The translations under genes and the position numbers were made by a program. Shown one piece after another: positions 44,825 to 54,287 of a DNA stretch of 64,000 bases. Origin of the DNA: Butyricimonas virosa (GTDB taxonomy: Bacteria; Bacteroidota; Bacteroidia; Bacteroidales; Marinifilaceae); NCBI RefSeq assembly GCF_025148635.1, contig NZ_CP102269.1, positions 2,914,001 through 2,978,000 on the forward strand, written 5' to 3'. The notes beneath the pieces were generated by a model. That model saw only the letters and a program-made list of their open reading frames with translations, was not told where the DNA came from and made no database searches. Positions within the stretch are counted from its first letter, which is position 1. Every line of letters begins with the position of its first letter.

Positions 44825-47800
44825 ATGAAAAAAAAGTTCAAATGCAAGGGCTGGTGTTCTGGCCTGAGAAAATGTTGTCTTATGATGAAGTTTTTCATGT
44901 TATTCATGTTGCTTACGGCACTCCAAGTGAATGCCGTGGTGAAGTCTCAAGAGACATTGTTAAACGTAAATGTGGCTCGTGTTTCTTTAGTGGAAGTCTT
45001 AAAAATGATCGAATCAAAGAGTGACTATACTTGCCTTTATAGTCATGAGGATGTAGCTAAAGTAGATAACTTAACGGTTGAACTGAAAAATGCGACCGTT
45101 CGGGAAATACTGGATGTTTGTTTAAAAGGAACTAGATTGGGATATAAAATCGTGGATCAGACGATTGTGATCCGTAATTTGAGTGAAATGGAGCAAAAAA
45201 ATGGAGAGATAAAACAAAGAACGATCACGGGGAAAGTGACAGATAAAAGCGGGGCTCCTCTTCCGGGTGTAACAGTGATGATCAAAGGATTATCGGTAGG
45301 GACGGCTACAGACGTGACTGGCAGTTATAAGTTGGCTATTCCCCAAGAAGAGAAAGATTTTATCCTTCAATTTTCTTTTGTCGGAATGAAGACACAAGAG
45401 GTGAAATACGTGGGTAAAGATACGATTAATGTGGTGTTGGAAGAAGAGGTGAATACGATGGATGAGGTTGTTATTACCGGGTATCAACGTATTGATAAAC
45501 GTAAAAATGCCAGTTCCGTGATCAGCGTGAAAGGGTCAGAGTTACAGGAAGGTGCTGCTATTTCGATTGATAATATGTTACAGGGAAAATTGGCTGGAGT
45601 GAATATTATCAACCCGACTTCAACACCCGGAGCAGCCCCGAAAGTGCGTATCCGGGGAGCCTCTTCTATTTCTGGAAATCGGGAACCGGTTTGGGTGGTG
45701 GATGGAATTATTTTGGAAGATCCGGTGCCAATTTCGGCTGAAGAGTTGAATAGTTTGGATAACGTGAATTTGATAGGCAACGCAATCGCTAGCATTAATC
45801 CGGAAGATATTGATCGTATTGATGTTTTGAAAGATGCGTCAGCCACTGCTATATATGGAGTGAAAGCAGCTAATGGTGTGATTGTGATCACGACAAAAAA
45901 GGGTAAATATGGGAAACCGTCAGTTCATTATTCTGGTAATGTAGGAATTAGTTTGAGGCCGAGTTATAATAATCTGAACCGGATGAATTCCAAGGAGAGA
46001 ATTGATGTGTCTAAGGAGATTGAGGAGAGGGGATTGACGTTTGGAATAAAACCTTCTAATATCGGTTATGAAGGAGCTTTATATGATTTGTATGCTAAAC
46101 GGATTACTCAGGAACAATTTGTGGATCGGGTGTATGATCTTGAAAAAGTAAATACGGATTGGTATGATGAACTTTTCAGAACGGACGTGTCTCATAAGCA
46201 TTCATTATCAATTTCAGGAGGTTCGGAGTTTGTGAATTATTATTTTTCTGCTGGATATGCAAATACAAATGCCGTGGTGAAGGGGTCTGATGTGGAGAGT
46301 TGTAATGCTCTTTTGAAGTTGAATTTAGAATTGAGTAAAAAATTAAATGTCGGATTATCTTTAAGGGCTTACGCAGCAACAAAGAAATATTTGCATGGTT
46401 CTATCGATCCATACGGATATGCTTATAATACTTCTCGTGCAATTCCTGCTTATAATGAGGATGGATCTTATTTGTTTTATAATAAAACAGAGGGGTACGA
46501 AACCATTTTGAATTATAATATCCTTAATGAACGAGATAATACTGGCCGGAAGATAAAAAACCAGACTATTGATTTCATGGTAGATGTAAATTATAAAATA
46601 CTATCAGGATTGACATTCTCCGGGGTGTTTTCTTTATCAAAAGCTAATACAAAGGATTCTGAATGGGCAAATGAGAAATCGTATTATATCACAGATTTGC
46701 GGGGTGTAAATTATGGTGATGAATTGCCGACAGATCGTAATTTCGTTGAGACGGGGTGCCGTTTACCTTATGGTGGGGAATTAAAAAATGATAATACATT
46801 GTCGTCTACATATACGGTGAGGGCTGGATTTAATTATTTCAAAAGATTGCATGAAACGCATGAAATAGACGTGAATGTGGGATCAGAAGCTCGTTCTGTA
46901 AAATATGATGGAATATCTACTGTGCAACGTGGATATTTGCCGGATAGAGGTAAGAAATTTGTTGCTATTAATGCAGCTGAATGGCCTTTGTATAACGAAT
47001 GGCTGATGGCTAATCCGGATGTGGTGGTGGATCGTCTGACTAATGTGGTTTCTTTCTATGGAACTTTCACGTATACTTACGATGATCGTTACACGGCTAA
47101 TTTTAATATTCGTACTGATGGATCGAATAAATTCGGACAGGATAAGAGTACAAAATTCTTGCCAGTATGGTCTGCTGCTGTTCGTTGGAATATTCATAAC
47201 GAGATGTTCTTTAGTAATATCCAATGGATGAATTTATTGGCGTTGAAAGGATCATACGGGGTACAAGGTAATGTTCATTCAGATCAGACTCCGAATCTGA
47301 TTGTGTCAATGAGCGGAATGGATGATGTTTCCAAAGAGTATATATCATCTTTGAATAAACTTCAGAATCCATATCTGAAATGGGAAAAGACAAAATCTTA
47401 TAATTTAGCTTTGGAGTTTGCATTTTTGAATAATAGAATTAGCGGTTGTGCTGAGTATTATTTGAAAAAGGGTGAAGATCAAATTATAACTAAGCGAGTT
47501 TCAACAGTTTCCGGTAAGAGAGATGTTTCAATTAATGGAGGTGATGTGGAAAATAAGGGTTGGGAATTTACGTTAAATGGAACTCCTATAAAAACAAAGA
47601 ATTTTACATGGGGACTCTCTTTGAATATGTATCAGAATTATAATAAAGTGACCAGTAAGAATCAGACGCAAACTTATGATTATAAGGATTATTTGCAAGG
47701 GAATCTGATCATGGAGTCTAAACCTTTGGATGGTTTTTATTCCTATAAGTTTGATGGTTTGGATGAAGAGGGGTTGCCGAAATTTAAAGATATAGACGAG

Positions 47801-48400
47801 CCGGATGGTATCTCAAAAGAGGAAATGTTTGCTAAAGCATTTGCGTATTCCGGGAAACGGGTGGCTGATTTTAACGGAGGATTTTCGACTTATTTCAGTT
47901 TTAAAGGTTTTACGCTGAATGCGTTGTTTGCTTTCTCTGTGGGTAAAAAAGTTCGGTTGAATAATTTATATGAATCTACGGGGCAGATGTTGCCTTTGCC
48001 TCAGCAAAATATGTCAGATGAATTTGTAAATCGTTGGAGAAAAGGGGTAAATGAGAATACGAATATTCCAGCGTTGTCAGATTTGAGTTTAGCTTATTCT
48101 GATATGGACCGTAAATATACAATATCCAGTAATAAGTGGGAGATGTATAATAATGCAGATTTACGGGTTGTGTCGGGTGATTTTTTACGAATGAGGAATA
48201 TTTCGCTGAGTTATAATTTACCGGAACATCTTTATAAACGCATCGGAGTGTCCGGAGTTAGTTTACGTTTAGAGGCTGGAAATCTTTGGTTGTGGGCCAA
48301 TAAGAAATTAAGAGGACAGGATCCGGAGCAGATGACCTTGGGATCAGGTACCGTGCCCCCGACGAAGAGTTTTACTTTTGGATTAAATATTTCACTTTAA
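44825..48400 (+). CDS. SusC/RagA-family TonB-linked outer-membrane channel with STN domain (locus 4)
   Basis: A 1191-residue receptor: signal region to about residue 40, STN domain (LLNVNVARVSLVEVLKMIES), carboxypeptidase-D regulatory-like repeat (PGVTVMIKGLSVGTATDVTGSYKL), plug (DEVVITGYQRIDKRKNASSV; DNMLQGKLAGV; SATAIYGVKAANGVIVITTKKG) and barrel ending SFTFGLNISL. Both plug form and length match the locus 2 SusC, not loci 1 and 3. Unusually the last residue is Leu rather than Phe. The partner SusD starts 12 bp downstream. Ligand unknown; the protease at the end of the locus points to peptides or protein. Confidence 0.96.
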   Translation: MKKKFKCKGWCSGLRKCCLMMKFFMLFMLLTALQVNAVVKSQETLLNVNVARVSLVEVLKMIESKSDYTCLYSHEDVAKVDNLTVELKNATVREILDVCLKGTRLGYKIVDQTIVIRNLSEMEQKNGEIKQRTITGKVTDKSGAPLPGVTVMIKGLSVGTATDVTGSYKLAIPQEEKDFILQFSFVGMKTQEVKYVGKDTINVVLEEEVNTMDEVVITGYQRIDKRKNASSVISVKGSELQEGAAISIDNMLQGKLAGVNIINPTSTPGAAPKVRIRGASSISGNREPVWVVDGIILEDPVPISAEELNSLDNVNLIGNAIASINPEDIDRIDVLKDASATAIYGVKAANGVIVITTKKGKYGKPSVHYSGNVGISLRPSYNNLNRMNSKERIDVSKEIEERGLTFGIKPSNIGYEGALYDLYAKRITQEQFVDRVYDLEKVNTDWYDELFRTDVSHKHSLSISGGSEFVNYYFSAGYANTNAVVKGSDVESCNALLKLNLELSKKLNVGLSLRAYAATKKYLHGSIDPYGYAYNTSRAIPAYNEDGSYLFYNKTEGYETILNYNILNERDNTGRKIKNQTIDFMVDVNYKILSGLTFSGVFSLSKANTKDSEWANEKSYYITDLRGVNYGDELPTDRNFVETGCRLPYGGELKNDNTLSSTYTVRAGFNYFKRLHETHEIDVNVGSEARSVKYDGISTVQRGYLPDRGKKFVAINAAEWPLYNEWLMANPDVVVDRLTNVVSFYGTFTYTYDDRYTANFNIRTDGSNKFGQDKSTKFLPVWSAAVRWNIHNEMFFSNIQWMNLLALKGSYGVQGNVHSDQTPNLIVSMSGMDDVSKEYISSLNKLQNPYLKWEKTKSYNLALEFAFLNNRISGCAEYYLKKGEDQIITKRVSTVSGKRDVSINGGDVENKGWEFTLNGTPIKTKNFTWGLSLNMYQNYNKVTSKNQTQTYDYKDYLQGNLIMESKPLDGFYSYKFDGLDEEGLPKFKDIDEPDGISKEEMFAKAFAYSGKRVADFNGGFSTYFSFKGFTLNALFAFSVGKKVRLNNLYESTGQMLPLPQQNMSDEFVNRWRKGVNENTNIPALSDLSLAYSDMDRKYTISSNKWEMYNNADLRVVSGDFLRMRNISLSYNLPEHLYKRIGVSGVSLRLEAGNLWLWANKKLRGQDPEQMTLGSGTVPPTKSFTFGLNISL

Positions 48401-48412
48401 AACGAAATAGCC

Positions 48413-49822
48413 ATGAAGAAATTGATATATATAATAATTGTGGTATTTTTCTCTTCGTGTGAAAATTTTCTAGAAGAGAGTTCTCAGGATTTGATTATTC
48501 CTAAAACGGTAAAGGATTATAGTGAATTCTTGTTTGGGGAAGGGTATATTAGAGATAATACTTCGATTCATACGTATTTGGATATTATGACGGATGATGT
48601 TGAAGAAAAAGCGAATACCTGGCCTATTATGCAGTCAGATATTCGGGGAGATGGGTATGGTTATTTTTGTTGGCAACCGAATCCGGAGTATCGTTTTACC
48701 GGAGCATTGAATGCGGATAATGCTTGGGAAACGTATTATAGTAAGATTCTTATTGCTAATAATGTTATTGATTTGTTGGATGATGCGGAAGGAACTCAGA
48801 GCGATAAAGATGATTTACTAGGGGAAGCTTATTTTTTGCGTGCATATTGTTATTTTATACTAGTAAACTTGTACGGTGAACCTTACGAGAAAGAAACGGC
48901 TGATAAAGCTTTAGGTATTCCCTTTAATTATGAGCATAGTGTGAGGGAACGGACATATCAACGGGAAACATTGGCACGTTCTTACGAATTGATAGAGAAA
49001 GACCTGAAAAAGTCTATTCAACTTCTTGAATCCACGGATTATACGAAAACGGTTTTTCGGATATCCAAAGGTGCTGCTTATTTGTTAGCCTCCAGATTTT
49101 ATCTATACAAAAAAGACTATGAACAAGTTATTTTTTATGCGGATAAGGTTTTAGCTGTAAATTCAGCTTTATATGATATTCGGACGTTAACGGAAGAAGA
49201 TTATGTATTTACAAAAGAAAATCCTGAGATCATTTGGACATACGGTGATTATGAAGTGAATTATCTTAGTGCTGCGTATCGTGGGTGTTTCCCTGTTGCC
49301 ATGGCGTTTTATAATTCGTTTCATGCAAATGACGTCCGAAAACGGACTTACGTGAAAGATGATTGGGGGGATTTGATTGTTGGGAAAGGTGCTGCAAATA
49401 CAGGAGTATATGGCTTCGCTTTTCGTACGGCAGAGGCTTATCTGAATCGAGCTGAGGCTAATGCGGAGTTGGGACATACGGATTTAGCTTTAGATGATAT
49501 TGAACATCTTCGAAAATATCGTTTTGAAGTAGAGGTTCCAATAACAGTTTCTACGAAAACAGATGTTATTCAATTGGTTCGGCAGGAACGTCGTTTTGAG
49601 TTGTGTTTCGAGCAACATCGTTGGTTTGACCTTCGGCGTTGGGATCGTCCAAGAATAGAGCACATTTACACGACAGACATGAATAGTTCTCAAAAAGTGA
49701 AATTTGTACTTGAAGAGAATGATAAAGCGTACACTTTGCCTTTGCCTGTGGAGGTAAAAGAGTTTGACTATAATCTGGAGAATATCAATCGTCCGGAGAG
49801 AAAAGGTGTTATTGTACAATAA
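48413..49822 (+). CDS. RagB/SusD family lipoprotein (locus 4)
   Basis: A 469-residue lipoprotein (lipobox FSSC, Cys16, then ENFLEESSQDLIIP). Family blocks: LGEAYFLRAYCYFILVNLYGEPY, ALGIPFNYE, FRTAEAYLNRAEANAELGHTDLALDDI and the near-terminal ERRFELCFEQHRWFDLRRWDRP. The last block groups it with the locus 2 SusD. It serves as the lid for the locus 4 SusC. Nothing suggests damage. Confidence 0.95.
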   Translation: MKKLIYIIIVVFFSSCENFLEESSQDLIIPKTVKDYSEFLFGEGYIRDNTSIHTYLDIMTDDVEEKANTWPIMQSDIRGDGYGYFCWQPNPEYRFTGALNADNAWETYYSKILIANNVIDLLDDAEGTQSDKDDLLGEAYFLRAYCYFILVNLYGEPYEKETADKALGIPFNYEHSVRERTYQRETLARSYELIEKDLKKSIQLLESTDYTKTVFRISKGAAYLLASRFYLYKKDYEQVIFYADKVLAVNSALYDIRTLTEEDYVFTKENPEIIWTYGDYEVNYLSAAYRGCFPVAMAFYNSFHANDVRKRTYVKDDWGDLIVGKGAANTGVYGFAFRTAEAYLNRAEANAELGHTDLALDDIEHLRKYRFEVEVPITVSTKTDVIQLVRQERRFELCFEQHRWFDLRRWDRPRIEHIYTTDMNSSQKVKFVLEENDKAYTLPLPVEVKEFDYNLENINRPERKGVIVQ

Positions 49823-49829
49823 TTAAAAG

Positions 49830-50720
49830 ATGAATAGGATGAGAACATATAAATTACTATCGTTAATCCTTGTTTTGGGTATAGGATTTTCAGCCTGTTA
49901 TGATGAGGATGCCATTCATACGACGAAGGGAGATATTCCTTATGAACTGAAGGAAGGAGGAGATGAGGTTGATCAATATATTTATAAATTTTATCAAGAA
50001 AACGGATCCATCATTATGGTTGATTACGATACGATTGATTACCAATGGAACATGAGTGGACTGGCAAAAAATGTTTACCTGACAAAACAGGAAGACCGTG
50101 TCGTTTTGATGAAAGGGTTTTCTATGTTGGAAAAAACATTTTTGAATATTTATGATACTGACTTTAAAAAGAAATATTTCCCATTGAAATTGTTGATCGG
50201 AGAGCAAGTAGGGCGGATGAATTGGGGCGTATTGGAGGATAATGCAGCTTTGGCGGGGCTTAGTTATTTGGCTTTAGGAAAAATACGAGAAGGGGTAGAG
50301 AATTTGTCAGAAGAAGAGTTGAGAAGTATTCGAGAGTCAACTAACGGGGTGTTTTGGCAAGAGTATCTATTACAAAATGGTATTATTCAGGTGCCGGAGA
50401 GTTTTTATGAAGTGAGTAAGGGGTATTATCAAGCGTTTTTAGAATATTTGCCGGAAAATGAGGGAGTGACTGATGTGGATGTAAGAGATTATGGTTTTTG
50501 GTATAGGGATCTTTCAAATCCTTATTCATTGGTAACACCTAATAAAGAAGGTGATTTTAGAGATTTCATGGGAGTAATTCTAACAGTTCCTTATGAAGAG
50601 TTAAAACTCGTGTTAGATACTCATAGTAAATTGAAAGATAAATATGACATTTTGGTAAATTATTTTAAAATGAAATATCAGATTGATCTTGTTGCTATAG
50701 GGAATAAACAGTTTAAATAA
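49830..50720 (+). CDS. Lipoprotein resembling Mx1-type zinc metallopeptidases, catalytic motif missing
   Basis: A 296-residue lipoprotein (lipobox FSAC, about Cys23). As in the locus 2 gene at 24025 the segment order recalls Peptidase_Mx1 lipoproteins: DQYIYKFYQENGSIIMVDYD early, a middle helix where HExxH is expected (here GVFWQEYLLQNG, no His), then VPESFYEVSKGYYQAF, a DVRDYGFWYRDLSNPYSL segment, EGDFRDFMGVIL where the family has its EDFAE-like segment, and a final KDKYDILVNYFKMKYQIDL helix. The zinc ligands are absent, so a binding or scaffold role is more likely than catalysis. It sits 7 bp after SusD and just before an intact metalloprotease. Family assignment by eye only. Confidence 0.5.
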   Translation: MNRMRTYKLLSLILVLGIGFSACYDEDAIHTTKGDIPYELKEGGDEVDQYIYKFYQENGSIIMVDYDTIDYQWNMSGLAKNVYLTKQEDRVVLMKGFSMLEKTFLNIYDTDFKKKYFPLKLLIGEQVGRMNWGVLEDNAALAGLSYLALGKIREGVENLSEEELRSIRESTNGVFWQEYLLQNGIIQVPESFYEVSKGYYQAFLEYLPENEGVTDVDVRDYGFWYRDLSNPYSLVTPNKEGDFRDFMGVILTVPYEELKLVLDTHSKLKDKYDILVNYFKMKYQIDLVAIGNKQFK

Positions 50721-50726
50721 TTAAGA

Positions 50727-53261
50727 ATGAATGTAAGGACAGGAATACTAATCTTTGCCGGTTTATTATTGGCAAAGACTAGTGAAGCTCAGTTGTTTGG
50801 CAAAAAGTTAGGAGAGTTAGGTCCCGTGACAACCAAACAAGATTCGGCGGTAGGAGCCAGTAGTTATGCCGATATTTTAAAAGATGCGGAGGTGCATGAA
50901 GGGATGTTTAAAATATTCAAGAAAAAACAGAAGGTGTATTTTGAAATACCTCAAAGTTTGTTGAATAAGGATATGTTGCTTTCTTCACGGGTAACCGCTA
51001 CAAGTAATAATACCGATGTGTCGGGAGGAGAGATGCCTCTTCATCCGTTATTGGTAAAATTTACACGGGATGAGGAACAAGTGTATCTACATCGATTGAG
51101 CCCGTTGAATCAATGTGACCCGATGTCTCCGATCTATCAATCATTGCAAAGAAATAATGTAGATCCGATAATGGAGGCTTTTAAAATAGTGTGTGGGAAT
51201 GCTGATTCTACCGGGGTTGTGATTGATGTTTCTTTTTTCTTTTGTTCGGATCAGAAGGAATTAAGTCCTTTTAAGCCGCGAACTCCATTGAGCTTTATTC
51301 TTGGGGAGAATCCTTTGGAGGGTAGTTTCTCTAGTGATAAATCGACGATATTAGAGGTGAAATCATTTCCTTTAAATCTGAATATTAAAAGTCGGTTAGT
51401 GTATACCGTTGATGATTATCCTTTTACGGCTATTATGACTCGTTCGATCATTCTGTTACCGGATAAGCCTATGAGACCACGTATATCTGATGTCCGAATC
51501 GGGTATTTTCCGTTACGAAAACATATTTATACGGAAAAGGTGGACGAGTTGAAAAAAGTAGATTATATCCAACGATGGCGAATCGAGCCTAAAGATGAGG
51601 ATGTGGAGCGCTATCGTAATGGAGAACTGGTGGAACCGAAGAAGCCGATCGTATGGTACGTAGATCCTGCTATTCCTGAGCGATGGAGAAAATACATTAA
51701 ATTGGGGGTTGAAGATTGGCAAGCGGCCTTTGAAGAAATCGGTTTTAAGAATGCGATAGTGGCTAAAGATTATCCAGCGGATGATCCAAATTTTGATCCG
51801 GATGACATTCGCTACTCGTGTTATCGTTATATCACGACAGAAACGGCAAATTCAATGGGGCCGGCTTGGATTGATCCTCGTTCGGGAGAAATCATACAGG
51901 CAGATGTATTGTTCTATCATAACGTGATAAAGTTGTTGCATAACTGGCAATTTGTTCAATTAGCCCAGGTTGATCCTAAGGTGAGGGAAAAGGTGTTTGA
52001 CGAGGAAACGATGGGACGAGCATTGCGGTATGTGGCTGCTCATGAGATTGGTCATACGCTTGGGTTAATGCATAATATGGGGGCATCTTACGCCTATCCG
52101 GTAGATTCTTTACGTTCCGTGACGTTTACTCGGAAATATGGAACAACTCCTTCTATCATGGATTACGCTCGTTTTAATTATGTGGCGCAACCGGGAGACG
52201 AGGGGGTAAATTTACTTCCCCCACTTTTGGGAGTTTATGATAAATATGCCATAAAATGGGGGTATGCTCCTATTGCTGTCGAGAATCCAGAGGCAGAACG
52301 TCCAATTCTAAATAAATGGATACAAGAAAAACAGCATGATCCGATGTATCATTATGGACCTCAGCAGTTTTCTTTGTTTTCGATTGTTGATCCGTCTGCT
52401 TTATCCGAATCTTTAGGAGATGATTGTATGAAAGCTAATCGTTACGGGATTGAGAACTTGAAATATATTACGAGACATTTGTTAGAATGGACATATGATG
52501 AAGGAGAGACTTTTGATAAACCAGAAGAACTTTATCGGGAAATATTCAGCCAATACAGGAGGTATATTGAACATATCCTTGTTTATTTAGGAGGTGTTTA
52601 TCTGGATGCTCCGGTTATGGGCGATCAAAAAAAAGCTTATAAATTCGTGAGCGAGGAAAAGCAAAGGGAAGCGTTGGCTTTTATATTAGAACAATTACGG
52701 GCATTTCCAGATTGGTATTGTCAACTTGAGATTGAACGAAATTTCTCATTTGGAAATACGAAAGTGGCCGAGTATATGGGATTGGTTGTTGGTTCTTTAA
52801 CGTCAAGTGGTATATTATCAAATCTTTCTGTATGGGAAAAGCAGGATGGTAAAGATGCTTATACGCCAGTCGAGTATATGGACGACGTTTATAATTTAGT
52901 GATGGAACCGACGTTAAAACGTCGAGATCTTAATCATTATGAACGAGTGATGCAGTATAATTACATTTTGTCATTAATGATGGCCGAGGGAAAAGGAATT
53001 ACGGGAGAGAAGGGGCGACGCTCGTTGATTGAAGGTGATCATGCTGATATATGTTCTTGTTCAACAATCCATTTACATGAACGTATGGCTATGAGTCCTG
53101 CTGACGGTTCTGATACGAGAATAGTGGCGAATGCTGTTTATCATTATGAGTTGGAAAAAGTTTATAAATTATTAAAACGAGTGATGAATTCGGGAGATCG
53201 GGATACACGGGCTCATTATCGTAATTTGTATTTCGAGGTATCGAAGTTTTTCGAGAATTAG
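50727..53261 (+). CDS. Exported zinc-dependent metalloprotease (DUF5117/DUF5118-type)
   Basis: An 844-residue protein with signal peptide MNVRTGILIFAGLLLAKTSEAQ. The N-terminal part (MFKIFKKKQKVYFEIPQSLLNKDMLLSSRV) fits DUF5118, followed by a DUF5117-like region. The catalytic site AAHEIGHTLGLMHN gives the full HExxHxxGxxH zinc motif (His439, Glu440, His443, His449), and a Met-turn SIMDYARF has Met478, as in metzincins. A C-terminal DUF4953-like region follows. It lies 6 bp after the Mx1-like gene and closes locus 4. Expected to cleave protein or peptide in the periplasm or at the surface; it is the only clear hydrolase in the five loci. A weak GGAAA/TTTCC hairpin follows at 53282. Confidence 0.93.
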   Translation: MNVRTGILIFAGLLLAKTSEAQLFGKKLGELGPVTTKQDSAVGASSYADILKDAEVHEGMFKIFKKKQKVYFEIPQSLLNKDMLLSSRVTATSNNTDVSGGEMPLHPLLVKFTRDEEQVYLHRLSPLNQCDPMSPIYQSLQRNNVDPIMEAFKIVCGNADSTGVVIDVSFFFCSDQKELSPFKPRTPLSFILGENPLEGSFSSDKSTILEVKSFPLNLNIKSRLVYTVDDYPFTAIMTRSIILLPDKPMRPRISDVRIGYFPLRKHIYTEKVDELKKVDYIQRWRIEPKDEDVERYRNGELVEPKKPIVWYVDPAIPERWRKYIKLGVEDWQAAFEEIGFKNAIVAKDYPADDPNFDPDDIRYSCYRYITTETANSMGPAWIDPRSGEIIQADVLFYHNVIKLLHNWQFVQLAQVDPKVREKVFDEETMGRALRYVAAHEIGHTLGLMHNMGASYAYPVDSLRSVTFTRKYGTTPSIMDYARFNYVAQPGDEGVNLLPPLLGVYDKYAIKWGYAPIAVENPEAERPILNKWIQEKQHDPMYHYGPQQFSLFSIVDPSALSESLGDDCMKANRYGIENLKYITRHLLEWTYDEGETFDKPEELYREIFSQYRRYIEHILVYLGGVYLDAPVMGDQKKAYKFVSEEKQREALAFILEQLRAFPDWYCQLEIERNFSFGNTKVAEYMGLVVGSLTSSGILSNLSVWEKQDGKDAYTPVEYMDDVYNLVMEPTLKRRDLNHYERVMQYNYILSLMMAEGKGITGEKGRRSLIEGDHADICSCSTIHLHERMAMSPADGSDTRIVANAVYHYELEKVYKLLKRVMNSGDRDTRAHYRNLYFEVSKFFEN

Positions 53262-53324
53262 AAATGAGGGCGAGATTGGTTGGAAAGTTAGATTTCCGGT
53301 CAATTTCGCTAATACAATCTTTCG

Positions 53325-53355
53325 TTGTCTATATAAAATAAAAGTCATACCTTTG
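53325..53355 (+). promoter_or_regulatory. Predicted primary-sigma promoter of the gene at 53379
   Basis: -33 TTG (53325-53327), a 20-nt spacer and -7 box TACCTTTG (53348-53355), 23 nt before ATG 53379. The 30-odd bases are almost the same as the locus 4 sigma promoter at 42945, differing by a substitution and a single inserted base. Confidence 0.72.
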
Positions 53356-53378
53356 AATATTATCTTAAAATCAAGTGT

Positions 53379-54287
53379 ATGGGACGGTTATATGTATTAA
53401 TTCTTTTCATTTGTTTGGTTTCGTCTGAGATTACAGCCCAATCGTATAATAAATTTTTGGACAAACTTTGTGATTACCAAGATAATGTTCGTTTAGAGGA
53501 AAAATTGGTTGGAGATAGGGAGTTTCGAGACATTGATACAAATACGTTTAATTTGAAAGATTATATGTCTATTTTCTCAAAGTTAATTCCTGAACCTAGG
53601 TATATTTTAGAGTATATCTACAATTATAGTTGGGATGGAGGGATTCCGTTGTTATATGCACGGCGGGATGATTTTGAAGAGGAAGAATATATTTCTACAG
53701 AAAGGGAAAGGATTCGGGTGCAGTGGGATTCGATAATGGACGTACGGGTTGAAAAAATTGAAAATGAAGATTGGGAAGAGGAGGAGAAAAATAAACGAAT
53801 AGAGAGAATAAAACGAATGTGCATGTATATGAGTGAAGTAAGCGACGAACGCATTCTTCTTGAATTTGCATGGGACTCAGTGAATCATGCTGTTCGACAT
53901 TTAATTCCGGAAGATAGTAAGATGGGATATTTTCAACTATTGATTTTTAAACTGTATAATAATAATTTTGCTTTATGGTGGCATGCAAACTATAGCTATC
54001 GTTTTCCTGTTTACAAGAAAGAACAAATTGAATTTTTGATCGAGAGGAACAGAAGGGAGGTTTTTAGTATTTGGTTTGATGAAAAAAAAATATTGCCTCT
54101 TTTAGAAGAAAATTTAGGTCCACGGATAAAAATGGAGCAACGCAGGTGTGTGATTACACTGTATGAATTTTATGCTGGTAGTGGTCTTTATCGAAATGTT
54201 TACTCGATTTCTCGTGTAGCACCCTATACGATTAAAGAGGAGCAATCAGAAAAATTAGTTCCCAATGATTTTCGAGGGTTTTATTGA
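53379..54287 (+). CDS. Exported protein of unknown function
   Basis: A 302-residue protein with a signal peptide (MGRLYVLILFICLVSSEITAQ, cleavage probably after Ala-Gln). I do not recognise a family. The sequence is rich in charged and aromatic residues, with a likely amphipathic or coiled segment (YISTERERIRVQWDSIMDVRVEK, split, then EDWEEEEKNKRIERIKRM) and later WWHANYSYRFPVYKKEQ. No catalytic motif or lipobox is visible. It has its own promoter and stands alone between the locus 4 protease and the 402-bp gap before 54690. It could be a late member of locus 4 or an unrelated envelope protein. Confidence 0.7.
   Translation: MGRLYVLILFICLVSSEITAQSYNKFLDKLCDYQDNVRLEEKLVGDREFRDIDTNTFNLKDYMSIFSKLIPEPRYILEYIYNYSWDGGIPLLYARRDDFEEEEYISTERERIRVQWDSIMDVRVEKIENEDWEEEEKNKRIERIKRMCMYMSEVSDERILLEFAWDSVNHAVRHLIPEDSKMGYFQLLIFKLYNNNFALWWHANYSYRFPVYKKEQIEFLIERNRREVFSIWFDEKKILPLLEENLGPRIKMEQRRCVITLYEFYAGSGLYRNVYSISRVAPYTIKEEQSEKLVPNDFRGFY

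Noticed and set aside
44821..45024. 67-codon frame starting at ATG 44821
   Set aside because: It overlaps the susC start in another frame and has no signal peptide; ATG 44825 starts the real gene.
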